From the NCBI RefSeq assembly GCF_900176205.1, contig NZ_LT859959.1:4423001-4487000 (forward strand): a stretch of 64,000 bases of DNA. Reading direction: 5' to 3'. This stretch comes from Bradyrhizobium sp. ORS 285. GTDB lineage: Bacteria; Pseudomonadota; Alphaproteobacteria; Rhizobiales; Xanthobacteraceae. Every line of letters begins with the position of its first letter. Positions within the stretch are counted from its first letter, which is position 1. The translations under genes and the position numbers were made by a program. The notes under the pieces were generated by a model that was not told where the DNA came from, did no database searches, and saw nothing but the letters and a program-made list of their open reading frames with translations. This document shows positions 43,163 to 52,356 of the stretch, piece by piece.

Positions 43163-44413
43163 GTGACCAGTTCAGCCTCCGCCACAGCCTCGCTTCCCGC
43201 CACCGCCGCGCAGACCCCGAGCTCCCGTCCCCTGGCCGAGAGCCTGACCGAGGCCTTTTTGGCGGTCCGGGGCGAGACCGAACGCCGAGCCGCGCCGCTC
43301 AGCGCAGAGGATCAGGTCATCCAGTCGATGCCGGATGCCAGCCCGGCGAAATGGCATCGCGCCCACACCACTTGGTTCTTCGAGCAATTCGTGCTGGGCG
43401 CGCATTGCCGGGGCTACACGCCGTTTCACCCGGACTATGCCTTCCTGTTCAATTCCTATTACGTCAGTGCCGGCCCCCGCCACACGCGGGGCGAGCGCGG
43501 ACTGATCACCCGCCCTGGTGTCGCCGACATCAGCGCCTATCGCCGCCATGTCGACGCGGCCATGGTCGACTTCCTGGGCCGCGCTGATGCGTCGACCTTG
43601 GAGGCCGTCGCCCCGCTCGTGGAGGTCGGGCTCAACCATGAGCAGCAGCATCAGGAGCTGATGCTGACGGACATCCTGCATGCCTTCGCGCAGAATCCGA
43701 CGGCGCCCGCCTATGATCCCTCATGGCGCTTCCCCGTCCCAGCCCGCGGCGGCGAGGATTGGATCAGCCTTCCCGAGGGCATCCACACCGTCGGTCACGC
43801 CGGTGACGGCTACCATTTCGACAATGAGCGACCGGCGCATCGCGCGCTCGTCGGGCCGGTGAAGCTGGCGCGCAACCTCGTCACCAATGCCGAGTGGCTC
43901 GCCTTCATGGCCGACGGCGGCTACCGGACCGCCACGTTGTGGCTGATGGACGGCTTCGCCGTAGCCAGCCGCGAAGGCTGGCAGGCGCCGGGCCATTGGT
44001 ATGAGGTCGCGGGCGAATGGCGCATGATGACGCTCAGCGGGCTGCAGCCGGTCGATCCGGATGCTCCGGTTTGCCACGTCAGCTATTACGAGGCCGACGC
44101 ATTCGCGCGCTGGTCCGGCAAGCACCTGCCGACCGAGATGGAATGGGAGGTCGCCGCGCGCGGCAACCAGTTGAATGACGCCTTCGGCATCGTCTGGCAG
44201 TGGACCCGCAGCGCCTACAGCCCCTATCCCGGCTACCGTGCCATGGAGGGTGCGCTCGGCGAGTACAACGGCAAGTTCATGGTCAATCAGCTGGTGCTGC
44301 GCGGCTCGTCGCTTGCCACGCCGGCGGACCACAGCCGCATCACCTACCGCAACTTCTTTTATCCGCATCACCGCTGGCAATTCACGGGGCTGCGTCTCGC
44401 CGACTACGTCTAA
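43163..44413 (+). CDS. egtB: Ergothioneine biosynthesis protein EgtB (sulfoxide synthase)
   Basis: Iron-dependent enzyme that joins hercynine to a thiol donor (gamma-glutamylcysteine or cysteine) with oxygen. The 416-aa protein has an N-terminal DinB-like domain with the iron ligands expected from HRAHTTWF and NHEQQHQELMLTD, and a C-terminal sulfatase-modifying-factor type (C-type lectin) domain ending YPHHRWQFTGLRLADYV. The start is a GTG at 43163 preceded by CGGAGA. egtD follows 57 bases later. No egtC or egtA homolog is seen, so a two-gene type pathway is likely, with egtE elsewhere. Confidence 0.9.
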   Translation: MTSSASATASLPATAAQTPSSRPLAESLTEAFLAVRGETERRAAPLSAEDQVIQSMPDASPAKWHRAHTTWFFEQFVLGAHCRGYTPFHPDYAFLFNSYYVSAGPRHTRGERGLITRPGVADISAYRRHVDAAMVDFLGRADASTLEAVAPLVEVGLNHEQQHQELMLTDILHAFAQNPTAPAYDPSWRFPVPARGGEDWISLPEGIHTVGHAGDGYHFDNERPAHRALVGPVKLARNLVTNAEWLAFMADGGYRTATLWLMDGFAVASREGWQAPGHWYEVAGEWRMMTLSGLQPVDPDAPVCHVSYYEADAFARWSGKHLPTEMEWEVAARGNQLNDAFGIVWQWTRSAYSPYPGYRAMEGALGEYNGKFMVNQLVLRGSSLATPADHSRITYRNFFYPHHRWQFTGLRLADYV

Positions 44414-44470
44414 GAGAGTCGCGAACATTGTTGCCGATCATCGCGCCTCTTGCGCGTCCAGGAGAGTATC

Positions 44471-45442
44471 ATGAACGTGCACGTCAACGCTCTGGTCGAT
44501 GCCCATCTTCCCGACGACAAGACGTCGGCCTTCGCGCAGGATGCGGTCGCGGGCCTCAGCCAGCAGCCCAAGCAGCTGTCACCGAAGTACTTCTATGACG
44601 CCGCCGGATCGGATCTGTTCGAACAGATCACGCGGCTGCCGGAATACTATCCGACGCGGACCGAGCTCGGCATTCTCCGAGACCGCGGTGCGGAGATTGC
44701 GGCTGTTATCCCCGAGGATGCGGCTCTGATCGAGTTCGGCGCCGGCGCCACGACCAAGGTGCGGCTGCTGCTGGAGAGCTGCCGCTTTGCGGCTTATGTG
44801 CCGGTCGATATCTCCGGCGACTTCCTCACTGCGCAGGCCGACAGCCTTCGCCGCGATTTCCCCGATCTCGCGGTCCATCCGGTGGTTGCCGACTTCACCA
44901 CGGCGTTCAAGCTGCCCGAGGCCATCGCAGGCAAGCCGAAGGTGGGCTTCTTTCCGGGATCGACCATCGGCAATTTCGAGCCGCACGAGGCCTGCCGCTT
45001 TCTGCGGTCTGCGCGGGAGATCCTGGGCGCCGGCGCGCTGATGATCGTCGGCGTTGACCTGGAGAAGGACGAGCGCGTGCTGCATGCCGCTTACAATGAT
45101 GCGGCCGGCGTCACCGCGCGTTTCAATCTCAATCTGCTGCTGCGCATCAACCGCGAGCTCGGCGGCAATTTCGACCTCTCCGCCTTCGTCCACCGCGCGA
45201 TCTATAATCGCGAGCAGCACCGTATCGAGATGCATCTGGTGGCGCGGAAACCTCAGACAGTTCGCCTGCTCGGCACCACGATCTCCTTCCGTGCCGGCGA
45301 AAGCATCCACACCGAGAACAGCTATAAATACAGCATCGACCGCTTCGGGGCGTTGGCTCGCGGCTCAGGCTGGAAGGTGCAGACGGTCTGGACCGATGCC
45401 GAGAAGATGTTCTCGGTTCAGGCGATGGTGGCCGACGCGTGA
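44471..45442 (+). CDS. egtD: L-histidine N-alpha-methyltransferase EgtD
   Basis: Trimethylates histidine to hercynine with S-adenosylmethionine, the first step of ergothioneine synthesis. The 323-aa protein has LSPKYFYDAAGSDLFEQITR, the SAM-binding LIEFGAGATTKVRLLL, FFPGSTIGNF and the histidine-binding RAIYNREQHRIEMHL. The ATG at 44471 has AGGAGAG at ideal spacing. It forms an operon with egtB. Ergothioneine is a thiol antioxidant. Confidence 0.92.
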   Translation: MNVHVNALVDAHLPDDKTSAFAQDAVAGLSQQPKQLSPKYFYDAAGSDLFEQITRLPEYYPTRTELGILRDRGAEIAAVIPEDAALIEFGAGATTKVRLLLESCRFAAYVPVDISGDFLTAQADSLRRDFPDLAVHPVVADFTTAFKLPEAIAGKPKVGFFPGSTIGNFEPHEACRFLRSAREILGAGALMIVGVDLEKDERVLHAAYNDAAGVTARFNLNLLLRINRELGGNFDLSAFVHRAIYNREQHRIEMHLVARKPQTVRLLGTTISFRAGESIHTENSYKYSIDRFGALARGSGWKVQTVWTDAEKMFSVQAMVADA

Positions 45443-45562
45443 GGCTCCGGCTTCGCCGGATCGGATAGCGTCCCACGGTCCAGCGATCTGCTGGAATAAC
45501 AGGCATCCGCGCCCGGCACGGGTGGTTCGGTCGGCAGAGGCGCAAACAGCCGATACGAGCCG

Positions 45563-45802
45563 TCAGCGCTGGTCCGGCACTCCGGTCTGAAGAGCCAGCG
45601 CGTGCAGGACGTCGCCCATCTGGCCGCGCAGCGACTGATAGACGAGCTGATGCTGTTGCACGCGCGACTTGCCGCGGAAAGCCTCGGAGATGACGGTCGC
45701 AGCGTAGTGGTCGCCGTCGCCGGCAAGATCACGAATCGTCACCTGGGCGTCGGGAATGGCGGCCTTGATCATCTGCTCGATCACGTGGGCATCCATAGGC
45801 AT
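45563..45802 (-). CDS. BolA family protein
   Basis: A 79-aa BolA-fold protein: MIKAAIPDAQVTIRDLAGDGDHYAATVISEAF, then the conserved RVQQHQLVYQSL with the invariant histidine used with CGFS glutaredoxins for cluster binding. The short form without an extended loop resembles IbaG/BolA2. Starts at 45802 or 45796 are both possible; AAGGAG lies upstream. Its natural partner GrxD is encoded 2.7 kb away on the same strand, with egtBD lying between them. Confidence 0.88.
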   Translation of the reverse strand: MPMDAHVIEQMIKAAIPDAQVTIRDLAGDGDHYAATVISEAFRGKSRVQQHQLVYQSLRGQMGDVLHALALQTGVPDQR

Positions 45803-46031
45803 CCCAGTCCATCTCCTTCTGTAGCGGCGCGCGTGTCCAAAGAGCTGCTGGCCGCAGCTCCCCTGTGTGGCCCGTCGAACGGCACGAATCAAGGCGCTCT
45901 CGCGCGACCGTGATGGTGGAATTTAACGTGAACCGGTTTCGAGGTCACGCCCGGAACCACTATATGTCCAGCTCACGCACAATGCGCTGGACCGGGTGAC
46001 GCACCCGAGTCCCGATTGCGAGGGAGACGAC

Positions 46032-46397
46032 ATGAAGATTCCAGGGCCGGATCACCCGATCACCATCACCCCAAATCCGAGACGGGTGCGTGTCATCGCC
46101 GATGGCGTCATCATCGCCGATACCACGCGCGCACTCACCTTGAAGGAGGCGAGCTACCCGGCGGTCCACTACGTGCCCCGGGCCGATGCCAACATGGCGG
46201 CGCTGCAGAAGACGGATCGCGTCACGCATTGTCCCTACAAGGGCGATGCCAGCTATTTCAACATCGCCGTAGGCGGCAAGACGCTGGACAACGCGATCTG
46301 GAGCTATGAGACGCCGTTCCCGGCGATGGCCGAGATTGCGGGCCATCTGGCGTTCTATCCCGACAAGGTGCGGATCGAGGAAGTTGCTGCCGGCTGA
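46032..46397 (+). CDS. DUF427 domain protein
   Basis: A 121-aa protein with the family pattern RRVRVIADGVIIADTTRALTL, the HYVPRAD segment, CPYKGDASYFNI and YPDKVRIEE. DUF427 proteins have a small beta-rich fold and unknown function. The ATG at 46032 follows GAGGGAGACG. It is bounded by genes on the opposite strand and appears monocistronic. Confidence 0.87.
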   Translation: MKIPGPDHPITITPNPRRVRVIADGVIIADTTRALTLKEASYPAVHYVPRADANMAALQKTDRVTHCPYKGDASYFNIAVGGKTLDNAIWSYETPFPAMAEIAGHLAFYPDKVRIEEVAAG

Positions 46398-46449
46398 TTC
46401 CCGCCGCCCGGTGGGGTACCGGTGCGGCGGGCGTTTGGTTCGCGGCCTC

Positions 46450-46623
46450 TTAGACCCTGAAGATCGTCAGGCCGAGAATCAGGAGCACGAGGAAGATCAC
46501 CAGGAAGATGTAGAACAGGATCCGCGCTACGTCTGCGGAAGCCGCCGAGATTCCCGTGAAGCCGAGAACACCGGCGACGACCGAGATCAAGAAAAACAGC
46601 AGCGCCCATTTGAGAATAGTCAC
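46450..46623 (-). CDS. Small membrane protein, DUF1328/UPF0391 family
   Basis: A 57-aa protein with two membrane helices, starting (GTG) [20 protein letters not shown] and ending LGLTIFRV. The sequence fits the YtjA/UPF0391 family, which is widespread and often stress-induced. GGAGGACC lies just before the start. It is convergent with the DUF427 gene. Confidence 0.8.
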   Translation of the reverse strand: MTILKWALLFFLISVVAGVLGFTGISAASADVARILFYIFLVIFLVLLILGLTIFRV

Positions 46624-46887
46624 GGTATGGTCCTCCAGTCAGGCGCCGTGCCGGCGCGTTCGCCTTACTAACGACGCTGCCGGGAACCGGTTCCTTTAGA
46701 TCGGGGCAGTCGGAGAACATCCGCAACTTCGAGCAGACCTGCCCGTAACTTTCGCGGCTGCGGCTTCGTAAGCTGGAGAGGACGACAAAGTAGCGGGAGG
46801 TGTGAGAAATCGGGTTGCGGGCGGCTTCGGCAACTGATTTGCAGCACCGATCAGGATCGAGCGAGACGGCAGCGGGGCTTGGGGCAC

Positions 46888-48084
46888 ATGGTCATATCGG
46901 TTACGCAATCGGCGGCGGCCGCGAAGGTGGAGCTTCAGGTCCGGCCAAAGGCACGGGCGCGAAACGCTGCGCTCGATCACGCCCGCACCTTTCTGACACT
47001 GGTGGTGCTGCTGCATCACGCCGTGATTCCCTACACCTATTTCGGGCACACCGACCCGACCTCCTTCCTCGGCTTCGACGGCATCGTGCTGGCCACCGAC
47101 AGCTTCTTCATGGCCATGTTCTTCTTCCTGTCAGGACTGTTCGCGTGGTCCGGCCTTGCGCACAAGTCGACCTGGCAGCACCTGCGCGATCGCCTGCTGC
47201 GGCTCGGCCTGCCCTTCGTCATCGCCGCGCTGACGCTGATTCCGCTCGCTTATTATGCGATCGAGCTGCGCGCCAATCCCGACGCCAGCTTCGCCGCCTT
47301 CTGGTGGAAGACCGTGACCGTCGGTCCGTGGCCGAGCGGGCCGATCTGGTTCATCTGGGTGCTGCTGGCGTTCGACGCATCGGCGGCCCTGCTCTACCGC
47401 ATCTCGCCCGGCCTGCTCGATCCGATCAACCGGCTGTCGCTGCGCGGATTCGAGCACCCCCGCGACTTCTTCTTCGTCTTCCTGTTGATCACGGGCCTGC
47501 TCTACATCCCGTCGCGGCTGTTCTTCGGACCGACCCATTGGTTCGAAGCCGGCCCCTTCTCGGTGCAGGCCAGCCGTATCCTGCTCTACGCCGCCTATTT
47601 CTATGTCGGTGCCGGCATCGGCGCGGCCAATTTCGAGCGCGGCCTGCTAGCCGCCGAGGGGCAGATGTCACAGCGCGGACTCGGCGCCTGGATCGTCGTG
47701 ACGCTGGTGCCCTACGCGCTGCTGTGGGTGCTGATCACGATCAAGCGTCAGGTGCTCGGCAATCCGCCGGAGCTCCCGGATTGGTATGAGGGAGCCTACG
47801 GCTTCTTCTTCGTGATCTTCAGCGCCGCGATGATGTTCGCAATCCTGTCCTACTTCCTCAACCACCGCCGCTCGGAATTCTCCGTGCTCGACCGGCTGCA
47901 GGCCGACGCCTACGGCATGTTCCTGGTGCACTATCCGATCGTGCTGTGGATCCAGTACGGGCTGTTCGACCTCAACCTGCCGGCCGTCGCCAAGGCGACG
48001 ATCGCCTTCGTTGGTAGCGTGCTGCTGAGTTGGGGGGCGACTTGGGTGCTGAGGCAGATTCCGGGCGCGAAGAACGTGCTTTAA
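46888..48084 (+). CDS. Acyltransferase family 3 membrane protein
   Basis: A 398-aa protein with about ten membrane helices. The N-terminus RNAALDHARTFLTLVVLLHHAVIP has the conserved His/Asp-Arg pattern of the family, which includes OpgC, NodX-like and OafA O-acyltransferases. These acylate glucans, lipopolysaccharide or exopolysaccharide at the inner membrane. The ATG at 46888 is chosen over a TTG at 46879. It lies between purL and bolA, which are both on the other strand. Confidence 0.85.
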   Translation: MVISVTQSAAAAKVELQVRPKARARNAALDHARTFLTLVVLLHHAVIPYTYFGHTDPTSFLGFDGIVLATDSFFMAMFFFLSGLFAWSGLAHKSTWQHLRDRLLRLGLPFVIAALTLIPLAYYAIELRANPDASFAAFWWKTVTVGPWPSGPIWFIWVLLAFDASAALLYRISPGLLDPINRLSLRGFEHPRDFFFVFLLITGLLYIPSRLFFGPTHWFEAGPFSVQASRILLYAAYFYVGAGIGAANFERGLLAAEGQMSQRGLGAWIVVTLVPYALLWVLITIKRQVLGNPPELPDWYEGAYGFFFVIFSAAMMFAILSYFLNHRRSEFSVLDRLQADAYGMFLVHYPIVLWIQYGLFDLNLPAVAKATIAFVGSVLLSWGATWVLRQIPGAKNVL

Positions 48085-48140
48085 GGCGCGCTCGTGGTGA
48101 CGCCGCGGGCGCCCCCCCCCGCTCGGACGGCAACCTCCGC

Positions 48141-48294
48141 CGTCGTCCCTGCGAACGCAGGGACCCATAACCACAGGACTTTGTTGTTCGCACAGGTCGA
48201 CGACCAGCGTGCCGACAATAACGGCCGCGGCGTATGGGTCCCGGATCGGCGCCACGTCGGCGCAATGCGCCGTCGTGGCTTGTGCGGGACGACG
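48141..48294. repeat. Dispersed inverted repeat, family D, copy 2
   Basis: Left end CGTCGTCCCTGCGAACGCAG followed by GGACCCATAACCAC, right end GCGTATGGGTCCCGGATCGG through to GCGGGACGACGGC near 48294. The ends are inverted copies of each other and match those at 59881-60003. It fills the space between the acyltransferase gene and purL, which converge. Confidence 0.75.
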
Positions 48295-48302
48295 GCTGAG
48301 GG

Positions 48303-50513
48303 TTATGCGGCGCTACCGCCCATGTAGCTCGGCAGCCAACCTTCGAACCGAGTCTTGAGCGTGGCGACCTCGACCGAGGCTTCGCCGGCGATCGCCAGCG
48401 CTCTGCCGCCGGTGGTGCCGATGCGGGTGCATGGCACGTTGGCGCCGCGCATCTTGGCGAGGACGCGGCCGGCCTCGGTCTCCGGCACGGTCACGAGATA
48501 GCGCGCCTGGTCCTCGCCGAACCAATAGGCGTGCGGCACGATGGAGGCAGGTGAAGCCAGCAGGCGCGCGCCGATGCCGGAGGCCATCGCCATCTCGGCG
48601 AGCGCGACCAGCAGGCCGCCGTCGGAGAGATCGTGCGCGGCCGTCGCCGTACCCGCATGGATCATGCCGCGCACCACATCGCCGATGCGCTTCTCGGCGG
48701 AGAGATCGACCGGCGGCGGAGCGCCCTCCTCGCGGCCGCAGACGTCGCGCAGGTAGACCGACTGGCCGAGCCAGCCGTGGGTCTCGCCGATCAGCAGGAT
48801 GGCCTCGCCCTCGGCCTTGAAGGCGATGCTGGCCGACTTGGTGAAGTCATCGAGCAGGCCGACGCCGCCGATCGAGGGCGTCGGCAGGATGGCCCGGCCG
48901 TTGGTCTCGTTATAGAGCGAGACGTTGCCGGAGACGACCGGGAAGTCGAGCGCGCGGCAGGCCTCCGAGATGCCCTTCAGGCAGCCGACGAACTGGCCCA
49001 TGATCTCGGGCCGCTCCGGATTGCCGAAATTGAGATTGTCGGTGATCGCGAGCGGCCGGCCGCCGACGGCAGTGATGTTACGCCAGGCCTCCGCCACCGC
49101 CTGCTTGCCGCCCTCGAACGGATCCGCCTCGCAATAGCGCGGCGTGACGTCGACGGTCAGCGCCAGGCCCTTCGGCCCATCCTGCACGCGCACCACCGCG
49201 GCATCGCCGCCGGGGCGCTGCACGGTGTTGCCGAGAATGACGTGGTCGTACTGCTCCCAGATCCAGCGCTTGGAGCACAGGTCCGGCGTCGCGATCAGCT
49301 TCTCCAATGCCGGGATGATGTCCATCGGCGGCTTGACCTCGCGGGCATGGATCACCGGCAGCGCGGGTGACGGGACATGCGGACGGTCATAGAGCGGCGC
49401 CTCGTCGCCGAGCTCCTTGATCGGCAGGTCGGCCATGACGCCGCCGCCGTGCTTCACCACGAAGCGCTTGCTCGGCGTGGTGTAGCCGACCACGGCGAAA
49501 TCGAGGCCCCATTTGCGGAAGATCGCCTCGGCTTCCTTCTCCTTCTCCGGCTTGAGGACCATGAGCATGCGCTCCTGGCTTTCCGAGAGCATCATCTCGT
49601 AGGCGCTCATGCCGGTCTCGCGGGTCGGCACAGAGTCGAGATCGAGATCGACGCCGAGGTCGCCCTTGGCGCCCATCTCGACCGCCGAGCAGGTCAGGCC
49701 GGCCGCGCCCATGTCCTGGATCGCGATCACGCAATCGGCCGCCATGATCTCGAGGCACGCTTCAAGCAGCAGCTTCTCGGCGAAGGGATCGCCGACCTGC
49801 ACGGTCGGGCGCTTCTCTTCCGAGCTGTCGTCGAACTCGGCCGAAGCCATCGAGGCGCCGTGGATGCCGTCGCGGCCGGTCTTGGAGCCGAGATAGACGA
49901 TCGGCATGTTCACGCCGGAGGCCGCCGCATAGAAGATCTTGTCGGCGTCGGCGAGGCCGACCGCCATGGCGTTGACCAGGATGTTGCCGTCGTAGCGGGT
50001 ATGGAAGCGGGTCTGGCCGCCCACCGTGGGCACGCCGAAAGAGTTGCCGTAGCCGCCGATGCCGGCGACGACGCCGGACACCAGATGCCTGGTCTTGGGA
50101 TGCTCCGGGGCGCCGAACGACAGCGCGTTCAGGCAGGCGATCGGGCGCGCGCCCATGGTGAAGACGTCGCGCAGGATGCCGCCCACGCCCGTGGTGGCAC
50201 CCTGGTACGGCTCGATGTAGCTCGGATGGTTGTGGCTCTCCATCTTGAACACGACGGCCTGGCCGTCGCCGATGTCGATCACGCCGGCATTCTCGCCCGG
50301 GCCCTGGATCACCCACGGCGCCTTGGTCGGCAACCCCTTGAGATGGATGCGCGACGACTTGTACGAGCAATGCTCGTTCCACATCGCCGAGAAGATGCCG
50401 AGCTCGGTGAAGGTCGGCTCCCGGCCGATCAGCTTCAGGATGCGCTCATATTCGTCGGGCTTCAGGCCGTGGGCGGCGACGAGCTCGGGGGTGATCTGCG
50501 GTTCATTGCGCAT
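48303..50513 (-). CDS. purL: Phosphoribosylformylglycinamidine synthase subunit PurL
   Basis: ATP-dependent subunit that makes formylglycinamidine ribonucleotide, using ammonia from PurQ with PurS. The 736-aa protein is the small PurL type: [21 protein letters not shown]-type ATP site ([15 protein letters not shown]), GDNLNFG-like [18 protein letters not shown] and the C-terminal [21 protein letters not shown]. The start at 50513 ([11 protein letters not shown]) is chosen over 50564. purQ, purS and purC lie 4 kb upstream on the same strand with four unrelated genes in between. Confidence 0.95.
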   Translation of the reverse strand: MRNEPQITPELVAAHGLKPDEYERILKLIGREPTFTELGIFSAMWNEHCSYKSSRIHLKGLPTKAPWVIQGPGENAGVIDIGDGQAVVFKMESHNHPSYIEPYQGATTGVGGILRDVFTMGARPIACLNALSFGAPEHPKTRHLVSGVVAGIGGYGNSFGVPTVGGQTRFHTRYDGNILVNAMAVGLADADKIFYAAASGVNMPIVYLGSKTGRDGIHGASMASAEFDDSSEEKRPTVQVGDPFAEKLLLEACLEIMAADCVIAIQDMGAAGLTCSAVEMGAKGDLGVDLDLDSVPTRETGMSAYEMMLSESQERMLMVLKPEKEKEAEAIFRKWGLDFAVVGYTTPSKRFVVKHGGGVMADLPIKELGDEAPLYDRPHVPSPALPVIHAREVKPPMDIIPALEKLIATPDLCSKRWIWEQYDHVILGNTVQRPGGDAAVVRVQDGPKGLALTVDVTPRYCEADPFEGGKQAVAEAWRNITAVGGRPLAITDNLNFGNPERPEIMGQFVGCLKGISEACRALDFPVVSGNVSLYNETNGRAILPTPSIGGVGLLDDFTKSASIAFKAEGEAILLIGETHGWLGQSVYLRDVCGREEGAPPPVDLSAEKRIGDVVRGMIHAGTATAAHDLSDGGLLVALAEMAMASGIGARLLASPASIVPHAYWFGEDQARYLVTVPETEAGRVLAKMRGANVPCTRIGTTGGRALAIAGEASVEVATLKTRFEGWLPSYMGGSAA

Positions 50514-50710
50514 GGAGAAATGCCTTTGCCCCGTGGGCCGCTGGTCCCTTAAACCCTGCTTCATAGAAAGCCGGGCCTGATGCGAAAAGGCCTTTTACGG
50601 CCCTCATCCGCCCTGTCCAGAGCTTTGGCCCGGACCGCGTGGCGGGATATTTGCAGATTATGGATTGATCGGATTTAAGACGGTCAATCAACAGTTAAAG
50701 GCCCCGTCAC

Positions 50711-51193
50711 GTGCACGATCTGTCCCGTTCCGCCTTCGAGAACCGCCCCGGCATCCACATCCCGACCGACGGCGAGTTCGCCGGCTGGCGCACCTGGATG
50801 CGCGACAGCTACGAATCCCACACCGGGCCGTTCTGGCACCGCATGGAGGACGACGGCTCGATCCGCTGCGCCTTCCGGGTCGAGAAGAAGCACCTGAACG
50901 GCGGCGGCAACGTCCATGGCGGCTGCCTGATGACCTTCGCCGACTATTGCCTGTTCGCGTTTGCCGCGCCGATCATGCAGGGACCGGGCGTGACCGTGTC
51001 GTTCTCGAGCGAGTTCCTCGATGCCGCGCGAGAGGGCGAGCTGATCGAAGCCACCGGCGAGGTCACCCGCGCCGGCGCCTCGCTGATCTTCCTGCGCGGC
51101 ATGCTGCACTCAGGCCCGAAGCCGCTGTTCTCGTTTTCCGGGACGATCAAGCGGATCAAGCGGCGGACGCCGGAGACGGCGAGCTCGCCGTAG
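50711..51193 (+). CDS. PaaI family hotdog-fold thioesterase
   Basis: A 160-aa hotdog protein. NVHGGCLMTFADYCLFAFA carries the HGG and Asp residues that form the acyl-CoA thioesterase active site in the PaaI group. The start is a GTG at 50711. A short acyl- or aryl-CoA is the likely substrate but no catabolic genes are adjacent. It is divergent from purL across a 197-base gap. Confidence 0.83.
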   Translation: MHDLSRSAFENRPGIHIPTDGEFAGWRTWMRDSYESHTGPFWHRMEDDGSIRCAFRVEKKHLNGGGNVHGGCLMTFADYCLFAFAAPIMQGPGVTVSFSSEFLDAAREGELIEATGEVTRAGASLIFLRGMLHSGPKPLFSFSGTIKRIKRRTPETASSP

Positions 51194-51236
51194 TCTCGGT
51201 GGAGAGGGGTTCGAGCATTCACCACGAAGGCGGTGC

Positions 51237-51322
51237 ACTCCCTCTCCCCGTTCTTCACGGGGAGAGGGTTGGGGTAAGGGGCAGCCGATGCAATCCGGCC
51301 TCTCCCCGCTTGCGGGGAGAGG
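51237..51322. repeat. CCTCTCCCC-type palindrome, family B, copy 2
   Basis: Two hairpins in tandem, CCCTCTCCCCG-ttcttca-CGGGGAGAGG and CCTCTCCCCGC-ttg-CGGGGAGAGG, joined by a stretch containing GGGGTAAGGGGCAG. Copies in the same style are at 31469-31625 and 58782-58990. It lies between two convergent genes. Confidence 0.8.
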
Positions 51323-51362
51323 CGAAGACCTCGCTCGCTGCTCACGGTGTCCCGTACAACAG

Positions 51363-52100
51363 CTAACCCGCGATCTGCTTCTCGGCGATCGCGATCCACT
51401 CGGCCTGGGCCTTGCGGACGTGGCGGGGTGAGCGCTTCATCTGGATCAGGAGCTCGGTGAAGACGACCTTGGCCTCGTCGACGCGCCCGACCGATTTGAG
51501 CAAGGTGCCGTAGCGCGCCTTCACCTCGCTGCTCGGCGCGTAGTCCAACAGCGCCTGGTATTCCTCCAGCGCCTCCTCGGTACGGCCGGCGTCCTGCAAG
51601 GCCCGCGCATACAACAGATGCGCCTCAGTTGAATTGTAGTCCGGCCACGTCTTCTGCAGCTCATCGAGCGTCGCCAGTGCGTCGGCCGGACGGCGCCGCG
51701 CGAACTGCGCCTTGGCCTTACCGAGCGCGAAGATCGTCTCATGGCCCATCGGCAGGCTCAGGATGTGGTCGTAATGCTGCTCGGCCTCGTCATAGCGACC
51801 GACCACGACGCATTCCTCGGCGAGCGCGGCGCGGTTGGCGATCGTATCCGTCACCGCAACGCGGTCCGACAACTCGCGGTAGTACTTCTCGGGATCGAGC
51901 TTGTTGGCGACGCGCTTGCGCGCCTTCTGCACGTCGTGGCTCCCGAGCCACTCGGGCATCAGCTCGACGACGATATAGGCCAGCGCACCGATCATCGGGA
52001 CCATCAGGATGATGAAAGCCCAGGGCTGCAAGCGGCCGGTGCGGGAGGCATGATAGATCAGGGAGATGTCGAGCAACAGAACGACAAGTGCAATCGGCAC
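51363..52100 (-). CDS. Membrane-anchored protein with PLDc_N segment and TPR repeats
   Basis: A 245-aa protein. Two N-terminal helices with the segment GRLQPWAFIILMVPMIGALA resemble the PLDc_N (phospholipase D N-terminal-like) module, without any phospholipase domain. From about residue 95 there are four or five tetratricopeptide repeats (YDEAEQHYDHILSL, YARALQDAGRTEEALEEYQAL, VGRVDEAKVVFTELL). It is probably an inner-membrane scaffold. The GTG at 52100 (MPIALVVLLL) is preferred to a TTG at 52127. Confidence 0.75.
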   Translation of the reverse strand: MPIALVVLLLDISLIYHASRTGRLQPWAFIILMVPMIGALAYIVVELMPEWLGSHDVQKARKRVANKLDPEKYYRELSDRVAVTDTIANRAALAEECVVVGRYDEAEQHYDHILSLPMGHETIFALGKAKAQFARRRPADALATLDELQKTWPDYNSTEAHLLYARALQDAGRTEEALEEYQALLDYAPSSEVKARYGTLLKSVGRVDEAKVVFTELLIQMKRSPRHVRKAQAEWIAIAEKQIAG

Positions 52101-52290
52101 GGCAGACCCCCACCCCACAACCAACAACGCTACACGCCCGCGTTGATAGCGTGGCCATGCGCGATGGACAATCCTGCGGCCGGCGCCGGCTCACGCGTCC
52201 TGCTGGTTTGACGCATGACTGCAACGGCGGGTTCAAGCCGTCGCGGCAATCGCGTTCGCTGGGCGGACGGCGATCGCCTTCATCGCGAGG

Positions 52291-52331
52291 GCACAAGACA
52301 AAGGGCGGAAGCGCTCTGCGCTCCCGCCCTT
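52291..52331 (-). terminator. Terminator of the DUF1236 gene
   Basis: On the minus strand an AAGGGCGGGAGCGC-aga-GCGCTTCCGCCCTT hairpin is followed by TTGTCTTGT, about 25 bases after the stop of the DUF1236 gene. The stem has about 13 pairs with one mismatch. Confidence 0.75.
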
Positions 52332-52356
52332 CCGTCACGCACTTAGGGTCACAGCA

